Shown: positions 26,746-35,282 of the stretch, one piece after another | How the letters are laid out: each line of letters opens with the position of its first letter | Position numbering within the stretch: position 1 is the stretch's first letter | Assembly: GCA_964418485.1 (NCBI GenBank) | Contig: CAYQMH010000001.1 | Coordinates: forward strand, 1 to 64,000 | Length of the DNA: 64,000 nt | Origin: JAFGHJ01 sp964418485 | Lineage (GTDB): Bacteria; Hydrothermota; UBA3072 | Direction of reading: 5' to 3' | The notes under the pieces: generated by a model | Seen by the model: the letters and a program-made list of their open reading frames with translations, nothing else | What the model was told of the DNA's origin: nothing | Database searches by the model: none | Position numbers and translations under genes: made by a program

Positions 26746-26874
26746 ATTTATACAAAAAATGTAAAAAAGCGCAAGGGGTGTTTTTTAATGTTTTTCCCAG
26801 ATTATTTAAAGAAGATTGTCATAAGAACCTTTCGATTCTGTTCTTACTATAACATAACGCGGCAAAGCCGCTAA
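26707..26874 (+). CDS. Possible small protein (55 aa), weak
   Basis: A frame from TTG 26707, 10 bases after aaggagg, runs to TAA at 26872-26874. The product would be basic and aromatic-rich (TPAWFIYTKN, FFPDYLKKIV). The start lies in the loop of the 26697-26721 hairpin, so translation could be structure-controlled. The last codons are made of a GCGGC-AAA-GCCGC repeat, which argues for chance. The frame is listed because of its ribosome binding site only. Confidence 0.2.
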   Translation: MCSDIFADTPAWFIYTKNVKKRKGCFLMFFPDYLKKIVIRTFRFCSYYNITRQSR

Positions 26875-27079
26875 AATGCAAAAATAAAATATCAAAATGT
26901 AAAACTACAAATCAAATTTTAAAAATTCATTCTCACACAGAGCTACAGAGAACACAAAGTTTTTTCTTTATTCTAACTTCTTTGTTAACAACAAATTACA
27001 CGAATAAAACAATTTTTTTAAAACTATTTGACCATTTTTTAATTTAACCATTCAACACCGATGCGAAGAATTTACGAGA
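26875..27079. repeat. Intergenic repeats before the LarA-like gene end
   Basis: This stretch follows a GCGGC-AAA-GCCGC hairpin (26859-26871) directly. It contains a diverged AT-rich repeat (26872-26931) and the periodic cacacagagctacagagaac (26934-26955). Further copies are caacaaattacacgaata (26990-27007) and gaccattttttaatttaac (27031-27049). There is no gene. Confidence 0.6.
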
Positions 27080-28471
27080 TCAATCCGAAGGAACTACCAA
27101 TAATTTATTTCCTTCGTCTATTACCCGGAGCTTACCGTCCCCACGTTTTGCTCTTTCGGCGATCCACTCGTTTGGCGCGGCAATCGAAATGAACCCTCCC
27201 GGTTTCACTTTTTCCGCCGGGAGTTCAGAATATAAATAAAGTTTGATTTTCTGCTGCAGCATTAACTTCAAAACCCTATCCGTTTTCCATAAATATAATT
27301 CAAAATTCTTGTCGATCCAATCCGTAGCCTCGTTAAGCGGTTTTTCTTTTAATCTGACAAGATTATCCCAGAACAGGGCTTTTGAATTTTCGCTTGTCGC
27401 AAGACCCCTTACCTCCTCCGGTTGATTGGGTTTTCCTGTACATGGCGCTATGATAAGAGCTTCTCCTCCTTCTTCAATCGCGTATTTAAGTGCCATATCA
27501 AAGGAGTTTTGAACACCGTACAGGGTATTGCAGGCAGGAGGTCCTCCGGGTGAAATGACCACATATTTAGTACGGGGTAACTTAAAAGACGCTAATTTAT
27601 CTACCGCTTTTGTCATCTGCATCGAGACTTTATGAGGATTGCCTGCTGCTATCCACTCGATGGTCGATTTTGTTGAAACCATATCTAAAAGAAACACAGG
27701 AATGCTTTCTTCCTTTAGCTTACCGTTACGTAGGACATAACGCTCGGATAATTTTCTGACATCTCTATTATCTTCTGCGAACGGGTTTTCTTTTCTCGAC
27801 TCATCCTCATGATAGATAATTCGTCCCGCGGCGCTCAAATTGTGTTTTAAGGCATGTTTATGCGTCGAAGCTATCGTATTCCTGGAACAGAGACCCGGAC
27901 AAACCTGCTTATCCACGACACTATACCCGTTCATATAATGGTATTTTGATTCGTGCCCGTAAATCCTTACTTCGTTTTTTAACCACTCTTTTGAAACTTC
28001 TGCATCTGTACCCAGTGGAGTTTTACCAAGATCGATATAATTATCACTGTTGCATTCATTTACGATAACGTTAGTTTCATGACCAAATTCTTTAGCTGTT
28101 TCTTTGATGAAGGTTACAATCTTTCCGCAATAAACTTTCGGATCATGAGTGCCATTGGCAATAAAAATATTAAGGCTTTTTGGGTTCCCTTTAAATATTT
28201 CGTTCATCATTACAGAAACAATCAACTCCTGAAGCCCTGAGCGAAATTCGTCGCTAATCACCAAACCCACTTTTTCCCCTTTAACCATATCCTTAACCGG
28301 AAGAGAATCAATAGGGTTCTTAATTGCTTTCTCTATCTTGCCCTTCATTTCCGCTTCAGTCATATTTGTAGAGGATTTTCTGGGTTTAACCAAATCTCCC
28401 GCAAGAAAATCTTCTGGAATTGAAAGATTAATTTTTTCTTTGCCGTAGGATATGTTTAGGTTTTTATTCAT
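27080..28471 (-). CDS. LarA-like (DUF2088) nickel-pincer racemase/epimerase family protein
   Basis: A 463-residue member of the lactate racemase (LarA) family, which uses a nickel-pincer nucleotide to racemise or epimerise 2-hydroxyacids. Family-like positions are the N-terminal domain with VGLVISDEFRSG, NGTHDP (His), YGHESKYHYMNGY (His) and QVCPGLCSRNTIASTHKHA (His), and later VISPGGPPACNTLYG. The ATG at 28471 is chosen over an in-frame TTG 15 bp upstream; neither has a good ribosome binding site. It is the last gene of the phosphorylase operon, which hints at a sugar acid or lactate substrate (inference). No larB, larC or larE is seen in this window, so cofactor synthesis would have to be encoded elsewhere. 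Confidence 0.75.
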   Translation of the reverse strand: MNKNLNISYGKEKINLSIPEDFLAGDLVKPRKSSTNMTEAEMKGKIEKAIKNPIDSLPVKDMVKGEKVGLVISDEFRSGLQELIVSVMMNEIFKGNPKSLNIFIANGTHDPKVYCGKIVTFIKETAKEFGHETNVIVNECNSDNYIDLGKTPLGTDAEVSKEWLKNEVRIYGHESKYHYMNGYSVVDKQVCPGLCSRNTIASTHKHALKHNLSAAGRIIYHEDESRKENPFAEDNRDVRKLSERYVLRNGKLKEESIPVFLLDMVSTKSTIEWIAAGNPHKVSMQMTKAVDKLASFKLPRTKYVVISPGGPPACNTLYGVQNSFDMALKYAIEEGGEALIIAPCTGKPNQPEEVRGLATSENSKALFWDNLVRLKEKPLNEATDWIDKNFELYLWKTDRVLKLMLQQKIKLYLYSELPAEKVKPGGFISIAAPNEWIAERAKRGDGKLRVIDEGNKLLVVPSD

Positions 28472-28524
28472 AAAAGTTATACACAAGAATAAGCTGTTTG
28501 CTTAAAAAAACAAGGAATATAATT

Positions 28525-30921
28525 TTATCCCATCTCCACAAGAACAGTGTTTTCGTTTTTCATGTTTGCAAATGGAATAAAATTATCTTTTATCTCTTTT
28601 CCATTGATGATTACTTTTTTTACGCCTTTCTGAACACCCGAATCGTTTCGGACTTTTATATTAAGTCTTTTATTTCTAAATTGTCTGCTTACGCTGAATT
28701 CTTTCCAATCTGACGGAATACAGGGATTGATTTTTAAGCCCTCGTAATCGGTCCTGATTCCAAGAATATATTGAGCCGCAGTATAATAAGCCCATGTAGC
28801 TGAACCGCTTAACCAGGGTAGGCGAGAGGCGCCATACCGGGGACTATATTTGCTGTGTGTATACTGGCAATAAACGTACGGCTCTATTTCACGTACTTCT
28901 GCTTTTGTATTGTACGCGGCAGGCATAAAAGCACGTAAATATTTATAAGCCTGATCACCGTTACCGAGTATCGTTTCCGCGGCTACAGCCCACCCTTGAG
29001 TATGGCAGAATATAGAAGCATTTTCCTTCATTCCTTTGTTGAAAAGAGATGCTTTCACAACTCTATGGTCTGTTTTTTCATAAGCAGGACTAACCACCAT
29101 AATACCGTAATCTGTAGCCAGTTGTTCTCTTACTGCTTTCATTACTTTTTCGCTTTGTTCCTTAGTCGCATGACCGCTTAGAACAGACCAGGATTGCGGG
29201 TTGAGCCAGAGAGAACCTTCATCGTTTTCTTTTGAGCCAAATTTCATACCATCATACCTGTAGGCCCGAATAAACCAATCTCCGTCCCAGGCATGTTTAT
29301 CAAGATTCTTATCCAGAGTCTCAAGATGAGGTTTTGCCCAAGCGACTTCGTCGCTTCTCTTTAACATCTCACAAATATCAATATAAGTTTTAAGTGCGTA
29401 ACGGAGTTGAAACGCGACAAATACTGTTTCTCCTTCGTAACCGAGTTCGAGACAGTCATTCCAATCCGCGTACAAACCACATGGAAGACCATGCGCGCCC
29501 ATGTGATCCAGACTGAACTTTATGGCTCGCTTCATATGTCCAAGCACAGTGTCTTCACCTTTATCTGCATAGGGAAGTACTTTATCGTAAAATGAAATAT
29601 CGCCCGTTTCTTTTACATACGCTGGAATGGTGTTAAAAAGCCACATACAATCATCCGAGCGAAAATCTTCCCCTTCGGGAGGTTCTTCTTTTCCGTGATT
29701 ATGAGCCCAGGGGCGAACCACCGGCATTGCTCCGCCTGAAGAAACCTGACCTGTTATCATAAGCTCAAGACGCCTGCCTGCCTCTTCGGGGATTAAATGC
29801 AGCACACCTAAAATATCTTGCACCGTATCCCTATAACCCAAGCCGTCACGTTCTCCGCTGTAAACGAGGCTTGCAGCGCGCGACCACGTATAAGTCATAA
29901 GACAATTAAAAGGATTCCACATATTCATCATACTATCGAATTCTGGATCGGGTGTTTTAACCATCATTCCTTCCAAACGGTCATGCCAATATTCTTTGAC
30001 TTTATTGAATTCATCATGAACCTTATCGATATTTCCAAATTCCCGGATTGCTTTCTTCCCTTCGATAGCTGCTTTACCTATACCCATAATAACGACCATT
30101 TCTTTTGACTCTCCGCCCTTCAAATCAACATCTATTTGCAAAGTACCACAGCCATTATCGCCTTTGGCGAGGGAATTTTTACATTCACCTTCTTCTACTA
30201 CCAGCGGATTGTGATAGGAACGATAAGGTCCCAGAAAAACTTCACGGTCTGTATCATATCCCGTAATTTCGCCGCCGGCAACACCGAGAAATGTATGCCT
30301 GTTCCCGTCGTGATTTTCGAAATCACTGCTTGAATCATCCGGAAGCAGCACATTTATTCCATGGTCGATTATGTTGTCCACAACCTCCATACCGAGAATA
30401 GCCTGAGTGTATTGAAGATTAACCGTATCTTGCCACATAAACCAGTTGTTGGCATATTCCAAGAAAGTAAACAACCTCAAGGAACGCCTTTTTGAATCCT
30501 CATTGGTTATTTTAAAATTCCAGCATTCAAAATAACGGTTTAATGGAACAAAATACTTGGTCTCAGTTTTAATTTTTGAATATTCTGAGGATATAATTGT
30601 ATAGGCGGTTCCGTGGCGACATTCCGATTTATATTTATCGAGAGGCTTACCCACAGGCTGCCAGGAAGCAGACCAGAAATCTTTGTTATCCCGGTCATGA
30701 ATATAAATATAACGTCCTGGCTGATCCATAGGAATAGAGTTGAAGCGAAGACGCATGAATCGCCCTTGCGCAGAAGATTTAAGAAAACTGTAACCGCCGG
30801 CGTTATTCGTAATAATTGCACCATATTCAGTAGAACCAAGGTAATTGCTCCATGATTTCGGTGTATCCGGTCGCTCTATAACATATTCTTTATTCTTATC
30901 ATCAAAATAACCAAATTGCAT
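28525..30921 (-). CDS. GH94 glycoside phosphorylase (chitobiose/cellobionate-phosphorylase-like subgroup)
   Basis: A 798-residue inverting phosphorylase: a disaccharide and phosphate give a sugar-1-phosphate and a monosaccharide. The N-terminal beta-sandwich domain begins MQFGYFDDKNKEYVI, and the catalytic (alpha/alpha)6 barrel includes the general acid in ADWNDCLEL (485-493). The substrate-recognition segment reads GYRDTVQDILGVLHL and SSGGAMPVV rather than the cellobiose-type GFRDSNQDQLG, so it probably accepts a different disaccharide from the paralogue at 35283. The ATG follows gagaggg and is 12 bp from the GH130 gene. Family certain; substrate unsettled. Confidence 0.88.
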   Translation of the reverse strand: MQFGYFDDKNKEYVIERPDTPKSWSNYLGSTEYGAIITNNAGGYSFLKSSAQGRFMRLRFNSIPMDQPGRYIYIHDRDNKDFWSASWQPVGKPLDKYKSECRHGTAYTIISSEYSKIKTETKYFVPLNRYFECWNFKITNEDSKRRSLRLFTFLEYANNWFMWQDTVNLQYTQAILGMEVVDNIIDHGINVLLPDDSSSDFENHDGNRHTFLGVAGGEITGYDTDREVFLGPYRSYHNPLVVEEGECKNSLAKGDNGCGTLQIDVDLKGGESKEMVVIMGIGKAAIEGKKAIREFGNIDKVHDEFNKVKEYWHDRLEGMMVKTPDPEFDSMMNMWNPFNCLMTYTWSRAASLVYSGERDGLGYRDTVQDILGVLHLIPEEAGRRLELMITGQVSSGGAMPVVRPWAHNHGKEEPPEGEDFRSDDCMWLFNTIPAYVKETGDISFYDKVLPYADKGEDTVLGHMKRAIKFSLDHMGAHGLPCGLYADWNDCLELGYEGETVFVAFQLRYALKTYIDICEMLKRSDEVAWAKPHLETLDKNLDKHAWDGDWFIRAYRYDGMKFGSKENDEGSLWLNPQSWSVLSGHATKEQSEKVMKAVREQLATDYGIMVVSPAYEKTDHRVVKASLFNKGMKENASIFCHTQGWAVAAETILGNGDQAYKYLRAFMPAAYNTKAEVREIEPYVYCQYTHSKYSPRYGASRLPWLSGSATWAYYTAAQYILGIRTDYEGLKINPCIPSDWKEFSVSRQFRNKRLNIKVRNDSGVQKGVKKVIINGKEIKDNFIPFANMKNENTVLVEMG

Positions 30922-30933
30922 TTTTTCCCTCTC

Positions 30934-31926
30934 TTAAATCTGCTTATTTGGGTTCGCTTTAATATAATTGATTAATTCATCTACCTGTGCAAAAGCAAGA
31001 GAACAAGTTGTATCAGCCGAGCCATAAAAGATTGCTATTCTTCCTTTTTTCGCACAATGAAGTGTTGCGCAGGGGAAGATAACATTGTCGACAAACCCGG
31101 TTCTTTCGTAAGGAGCTTCAGGAGTCAAAATATAATTCTCACAATCGACAATAACTTTTGAAGGATCATCGATGTCCAACAATGCTGCTCCCATACTGTA
31201 TATGAATCCGCTGCAGCTCTGACAAACACCATGGTATATCAAGAGCCAGCCCTCTGTTGTTTCTATTGGAATAGGTCCTGCTCCAAGCTTTACGTTTTTC
31301 CACCAGTAATGAGTAGTTTCCATAACTAATCTATGTTTACCCCAATAAGTCATATCAGGACTCTTACTCAGATAAATATCTCCAAAAGGAGTGTGTCCAT
31401 TATCGCTCGGGCGGTTAAGCAAAACAAAATTGCCGTTTATCTTTCTTGGAAATAAAACTCCGTTACGGTTAAATGGCACATAAGCGTTTTCAAGTTGGAT
31501 AAAAGTTTTAAAGTCTTTGGTTTTAGCGATTCCAATCGTTGGACCATTAAAAAAATTACACCAGGTAATATAATAAGTCCCTTCTATCTCGACTAATCTC
31601 GGGTCATAACCGTACAGAATCGGTTCCGCAGGAGAACCGTCCTCATTTTGAAACTTAATTATTTTTTCTTCGATATCCCAGTGGATTGCGTCTTTACTTC
31701 TTCCCAGATGCAAATTCGGATATCCGTTCTTGTGGTCAGCTCGAAAGACTCCGATGAACTCTCCTTTATAAGGAATTACAGCACTGTTAAAAACTCTCAA
31801 ACCCTTAAGAGCATCTGTTCCAACCACAGGATTTTTATCATATCTCCATACAATATCCGTACACCCCTCGGGTCTGTCCTGCCAGGGAATATTAGGTAGC
31901 GGATCGCCAATAATTGTACTTCCCAT
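30934..31926 (-). CDS. GH130 beta-mannoside phosphorylase
   Basis: A 330-residue five-bladed propeller enzyme that phosphorolyses beta-mannosides. It yields mannose-1-phosphate and a shorter sugar, for example glucose from mannosyl-glucose. Diagnostic pieces are FRADHKNGYPNLHLGRS, the catalytic acid Asp108 in YGYDPRLVEIEG, TWCNFFNGPTIGIAKT and LGAGPIPIETTEGWLLIYHG. The pattern fits mannosyl-glucose or mannooligosaccharide phosphorylases. The ATG follows aaaggaggag. It lies between the GPH symporter gene and the second GH94 gene, so it is part of a disaccharide-phosphorolysis operon. Confidence 0.9.
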   Translation of the reverse strand: MGSTIIGDPLPNIPWQDRPEGCTDIVWRYDKNPVVGTDALKGLRVFNSAVIPYKGEFIGVFRADHKNGYPNLHLGRSKDAIHWDIEEKIIKFQNEDGSPAEPILYGYDPRLVEIEGTYYITWCNFFNGPTIGIAKTKDFKTFIQLENAYVPFNRNGVLFPRKINGNFVLLNRPSDNGHTPFGDIYLSKSPDMTYWGKHRLVMETTHYWWKNVKLGAGPIPIETTEGWLLIYHGVCQSCSGFIYSMGAALLDIDDPSKVIVDCENYILTPEAPYERTGFVDNVIFPCATLHCAKKGRIAIFYGSADTTCSLAFAQVDELINYIKANPNKQI

Positions 31927-31948
31927 CTTCTCCTCCTTTAGTTTACAA

Positions 31949-33373
31949 TCAAGCAGTTACAGCAGCATTTTCACCGCTTTTTTTTCTTCTCTCTTTCAAT
32001 TCTGCTTCTATCTCTTCTACATGTTTTTCGTCTAAGGGATATAGGAACGATAAGATAAGCAAAGATAAAACACCGAGTCCAGCGGGGATCAAACTAAACA
32101 GCATAATCAAACTTTTTAGGCTCTCCTGAGACTGTGCCTGATTTGGCTGGAATCCAACCTGTGACATAAGCATAAGCGCGATATAAGCTCCTATAGCCCA
32201 TCCCATTTTCTGTGACATGGTGGAAGCGGAAAAGACTAAACCCGTTGCCCTGCGTTTGTTTTTCCACTCGGCGTAGTCGGCTGTATCAGCGTACATTGCC
32301 CACAGTAATACACTGAGCGGCCCGCCGGTTATTGAACCTGTGAATTGCAAGACAAAAATCCAGCCGATTTGTTCGGCGCTCATCAAATAAAAAGCAGCTG
32401 TGCTTGTTATTGCAATAATAAAAAGGACTATAAAGGTCCTTTTTTTACCGAATTTTTTCGCAACCAGGCTTACGAGCAATGCTCCAACGAGGGACGCGAT
32501 TTGCCCTGTCCCATTAAACAAAGAGGTTATCGTGTTAAAATCATAGATATGTTTTCCAAAAAACGGAAAAGAGAGCTCCCGGGAGCCGATAACATATTTA
32601 AAGTAGTGTACTGTAACACTGCTCCTGACAGCTACGAAAAGGATAAAAGTAATAGTGGTTGCGAGAAGAATGAGCCAGGGGCGGTTAGTTACTAATTCGT
32701 GTAGATCTTTCTTAATAGATGATTTTTGTGTTGGGGGTGGTTGAACCCGCTCGCGCGTACCTTTAAAAGCAATCAGGAAGAAAATAACGGCTGCTATACC
32801 ATAGATTATGAAAGATAATTGCCAGCCACGCGCGTCATTACCCCCGCCAAGTTTCTTGGTCATAGGCAACAGGGAGAATGAAACGATAGTGCCTGCCAGA
32901 AACGCAAAAATAAATTTAATCGAGGAAACGGCGGTACGTTCGTTCGAATCCGGCGAGATAACACCAAGCATTGCAGTATAAGGAATATTGATAGCCGTAT
33001 AAAGCATCATAATAAGGTTAAACGTAACATAAGCCCAGATAATTTTTCCCGTCGGTCCAAAGTTCGGAACGGTAAAAGTAAAAACTCCGACGATTGCGAA
33101 TGGCACACAAAGCCAGAGTAGATAGGGGCGAAATTTCCCCCATCGGGTTTTTGTACGGTCAGCCAGCATACCCATCACAGGGTCGTTTACACCATCCCAG
33201 ACACGACTCATAAGAAATAGGGTAGCCGCTGCAGCAGCCGGAATAACAAATACGTCTGTGTAGAAATAAGTGAAGTATAACATGAAAGTCTGCCAGTAAA
33301 GCACCGAAGCGAGGTCCCCGAAACCATAACTTATTTTTTCGCTCATCAATAGTTTGTTATTATCTGAACTCAT
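31949..33373 (-). CDS. GPH-family sugar:cation symporter (MelB-like)
   Basis: A 474-residue twelve-helix transporter of the glycoside-pentoside-hexuronide family, importing oligosaccharides with Na+ or H+. It has the typical N-terminus KISYGFGDLASVLYW, SRVWDGVNDPVMGMLADRTK (the cation-site aspartates) and RWGKFRPYLLW. The ATG follows aaggag. It lies between the sodium:solute symporter and GH130 genes and probably brings in the disaccharides that the phosphorylases cleave. Confidence 0.9.
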   Translation of the reverse strand: MSSDNNKLLMSEKISYGFGDLASVLYWQTFMLYFTYFYTDVFVIPAAAAATLFLMSRVWDGVNDPVMGMLADRTKTRWGKFRPYLLWLCVPFAIVGVFTFTVPNFGPTGKIIWAYVTFNLIMMLYTAINIPYTAMLGVISPDSNERTAVSSIKFIFAFLAGTIVSFSLLPMTKKLGGGNDARGWQLSFIIYGIAAVIFFLIAFKGTRERVQPPPTQKSSIKKDLHELVTNRPWLILLATTITFILFVAVRSSVTVHYFKYVIGSRELSFPFFGKHIYDFNTITSLFNGTGQIASLVGALLVSLVAKKFGKKRTFIVLFIIAITSTAAFYLMSAEQIGWIFVLQFTGSITGGPLSVLLWAMYADTADYAEWKNKRRATGLVFSASTMSQKMGWAIGAYIALMLMSQVGFQPNQAQSQESLKSLIMLFSLIPAGLGVLSLLILSFLYPLDEKHVEEIEAELKERRKKSGENAAVTA

Positions 33374-33424
33374 ATATTTCTCCTTGTTTTCTTTGTTATT
33401 TTAAATTTTATGGAGCCTATCATA

Positions 33425-35236
33425 TCAGGCTTTCTCCAGTTTATCATACCAGTTAAATTTCAGGAATATCGAAGTTATCGCAAGAACACCAATACCTATA
33501 TACATTCCCGTAAATTGTCTTATAACAAGATAGATAGGTATTAAGACAAAAGTCATCTGCCAGATGGTACCTACGATTACGTTTACCATATCACGTGAAA
33601 AATCTTTATTTCTCTGGAAATCTGGGTTTTCTTTTTTAACCTTTTCATAGATGGGTTTCCACAATCCCCATGGACGCACCTTCTTGTAAAAATCTATCAA
33701 AAGCTCGTCTTTCTCCGGAGCTGTTAGCAATGTACCTAAAATAGAGGCAGCAGTACTTATCAACAGTACTACCGGGAAAAGAGCAAGATTTGCTTGAATT
33801 CCGAATAAAACATCAGGGTTTCCGATAGCAAGAGGTAATATTATAGCCGCCGCCATACCGGAAATCATGCCATAGAAAAATCCATATCCGTTAAACCTCC
33901 ACCAGTACCACTTAAGAACATTGGGCGCAACATATCCTCCCCAGAGCCCTGAAACAATCCACATCGTTATTTGATGTATCGATTTTCCCAACATTCCGAA
34001 AACGAGACCTAAAATAATAAGCAAAAAAGTGCTAATATAACTTATAGTAACATATCTCTTTTCTGAAGCTTCTTTATTTATATATCTTTTATAAATATCA
34101 TTAACAATATAAGAAGCGCCGCAATTAAGTGTTCCGTCGTAAGTACTCATAAAAGCGGAAATAAGTCCCGCCAGAATTAGACCTACGAGGCCCACAGGCA
34201 CGAAATTATGCACAACATAGGGAAAAATTTGTTCGAAGTCTACACCTGCGCCCATCGCGCTAAGCTGGGGGCTGAAGAAAACCAGTCCCAAAACACAGAT
34301 ACCCGTTACAAGAAGATATCGGGGGAAAAATAATACAACAGTAACAAAAAAACTCATAAGGGAAGCTTCTCTTGGATTCTTGGTCGCGAGTATTTTCTGC
34401 ATGTCATAATTCGGAGCCGGTCCCGCTCCGCTCACCAATACACCTTTAAAAAGCATCATCATAAGGACAATACCTGCTAGTGAAAAACCATCACTGGCTA
34501 TTCTGTCATTTATAGCAGGCATCAAATTTACCCAGTCCATACTAAGACTGCTCCATCCAAACCGAAGGCTGTCCCAGCCCGCCGGTATCGCTGCCTGTAT
34601 AGCATCGAAAGAAGTATGTGTAAACGCGATATAACCAATAAATACGGACACAACTGTAAGTATGGAAAACTGAAAAGCGTCGGTAACCAAAACCGCGAAC
34701 AAACCACCCATAATAGTGTAAATACTCGCGATACTCATTATAATTATTCCGTATGTATTAGCGGAAAGGTCCCATGGGAGAAATATCTGAGAAAATTTAC
34801 CTATTCCCTGGAAAGCGTATGCGAGAAACCCTGTCGTACTTATAATAGCAAAAACAACAACACTGATATCCGAAAGCTGCGCTCCGCGGTCATGCCCAAA
34901 CCTGGTTTTTATCCACTCGGCACCGGTTATAGCATTAGAACGTCTAAGCCACTTAGCAAGATATACCATCAGAAAAACCTGGTTGAACACGGGCCACACC
35001 CAGGGTAAGAAAGCTCCTTTTATTCCGTAAATAAAAAGCCATGTAACCAACATCATGGTACCTGTTACATCGAACATACCGGAAGCATTCGCCAGACCTA
35101 AAATATAAAAAGGAACTTTGTTTCCGCCCAAGAAGTAAGCTCTGATATCTTTAGCTGCCCATTTTTTTACGACTATACCTATAGCGACTACGATTACAAA
35201 ATAGGCTATTATAATGCCTATATCGATTTTGTTCAT
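33425..35236 (-). CDS. Sodium:solute symporter (SSS family)
   Basis: A 603-residue membrane protein with 13-15 hydrophobic helices of the LeuT-like SSS family (sodium/glucose or sodium/galactose type). Seen are YFLGGNKVPFYILGLANASG, GAEWIKTRFG, GGLFAVLVTDAFQF and STYDGTLNCGASYIVNDIYKR. The last includes the Na2-site serine/threonine helix. The soluble tail holds PEKDELLIDFYKKVRPWG, as in sugar and inositol symporters. The ATG follows gggagg. The substrate is probably a sugar, from its position just after a cellobiose phosphorylase. Confidence 0.88.
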   Translation of the reverse strand: MNKIDIGIIIAYFVIVVAIGIVVKKWAAKDIRAYFLGGNKVPFYILGLANASGMFDVTGTMMLVTWLFIYGIKGAFLPWVWPVFNQVFLMVYLAKWLRRSNAITGAEWIKTRFGHDRGAQLSDISVVVFAIISTTGFLAYAFQGIGKFSQIFLPWDLSANTYGIIIMSIASIYTIMGGLFAVLVTDAFQFSILTVVSVFIGYIAFTHTSFDAIQAAIPAGWDSLRFGWSSLSMDWVNLMPAINDRIASDGFSLAGIVLMMMLFKGVLVSGAGPAPNYDMQKILATKNPREASLMSFFVTVVLFFPRYLLVTGICVLGLVFFSPQLSAMGAGVDFEQIFPYVVHNFVPVGLVGLILAGLISAFMSTYDGTLNCGASYIVNDIYKRYINKEASEKRYVTISYISTFLLIILGLVFGMLGKSIHQITMWIVSGLWGGYVAPNVLKWYWWRFNGYGFFYGMISGMAAAIILPLAIGNPDVLFGIQANLALFPVVLLISTAASILGTLLTAPEKDELLIDFYKKVRPWGLWKPIYEKVKKENPDFQRNKDFSRDMVNVIVGTIWQMTFVLIPIYLVIRQFTGMYIGIGVLAITSIFLKFNWYDKLEKA

Positions 35237-35282
35237 AATACCTCCCTTCCGAAAATAATATTTTCTCGTTCAATCAAGAAGA

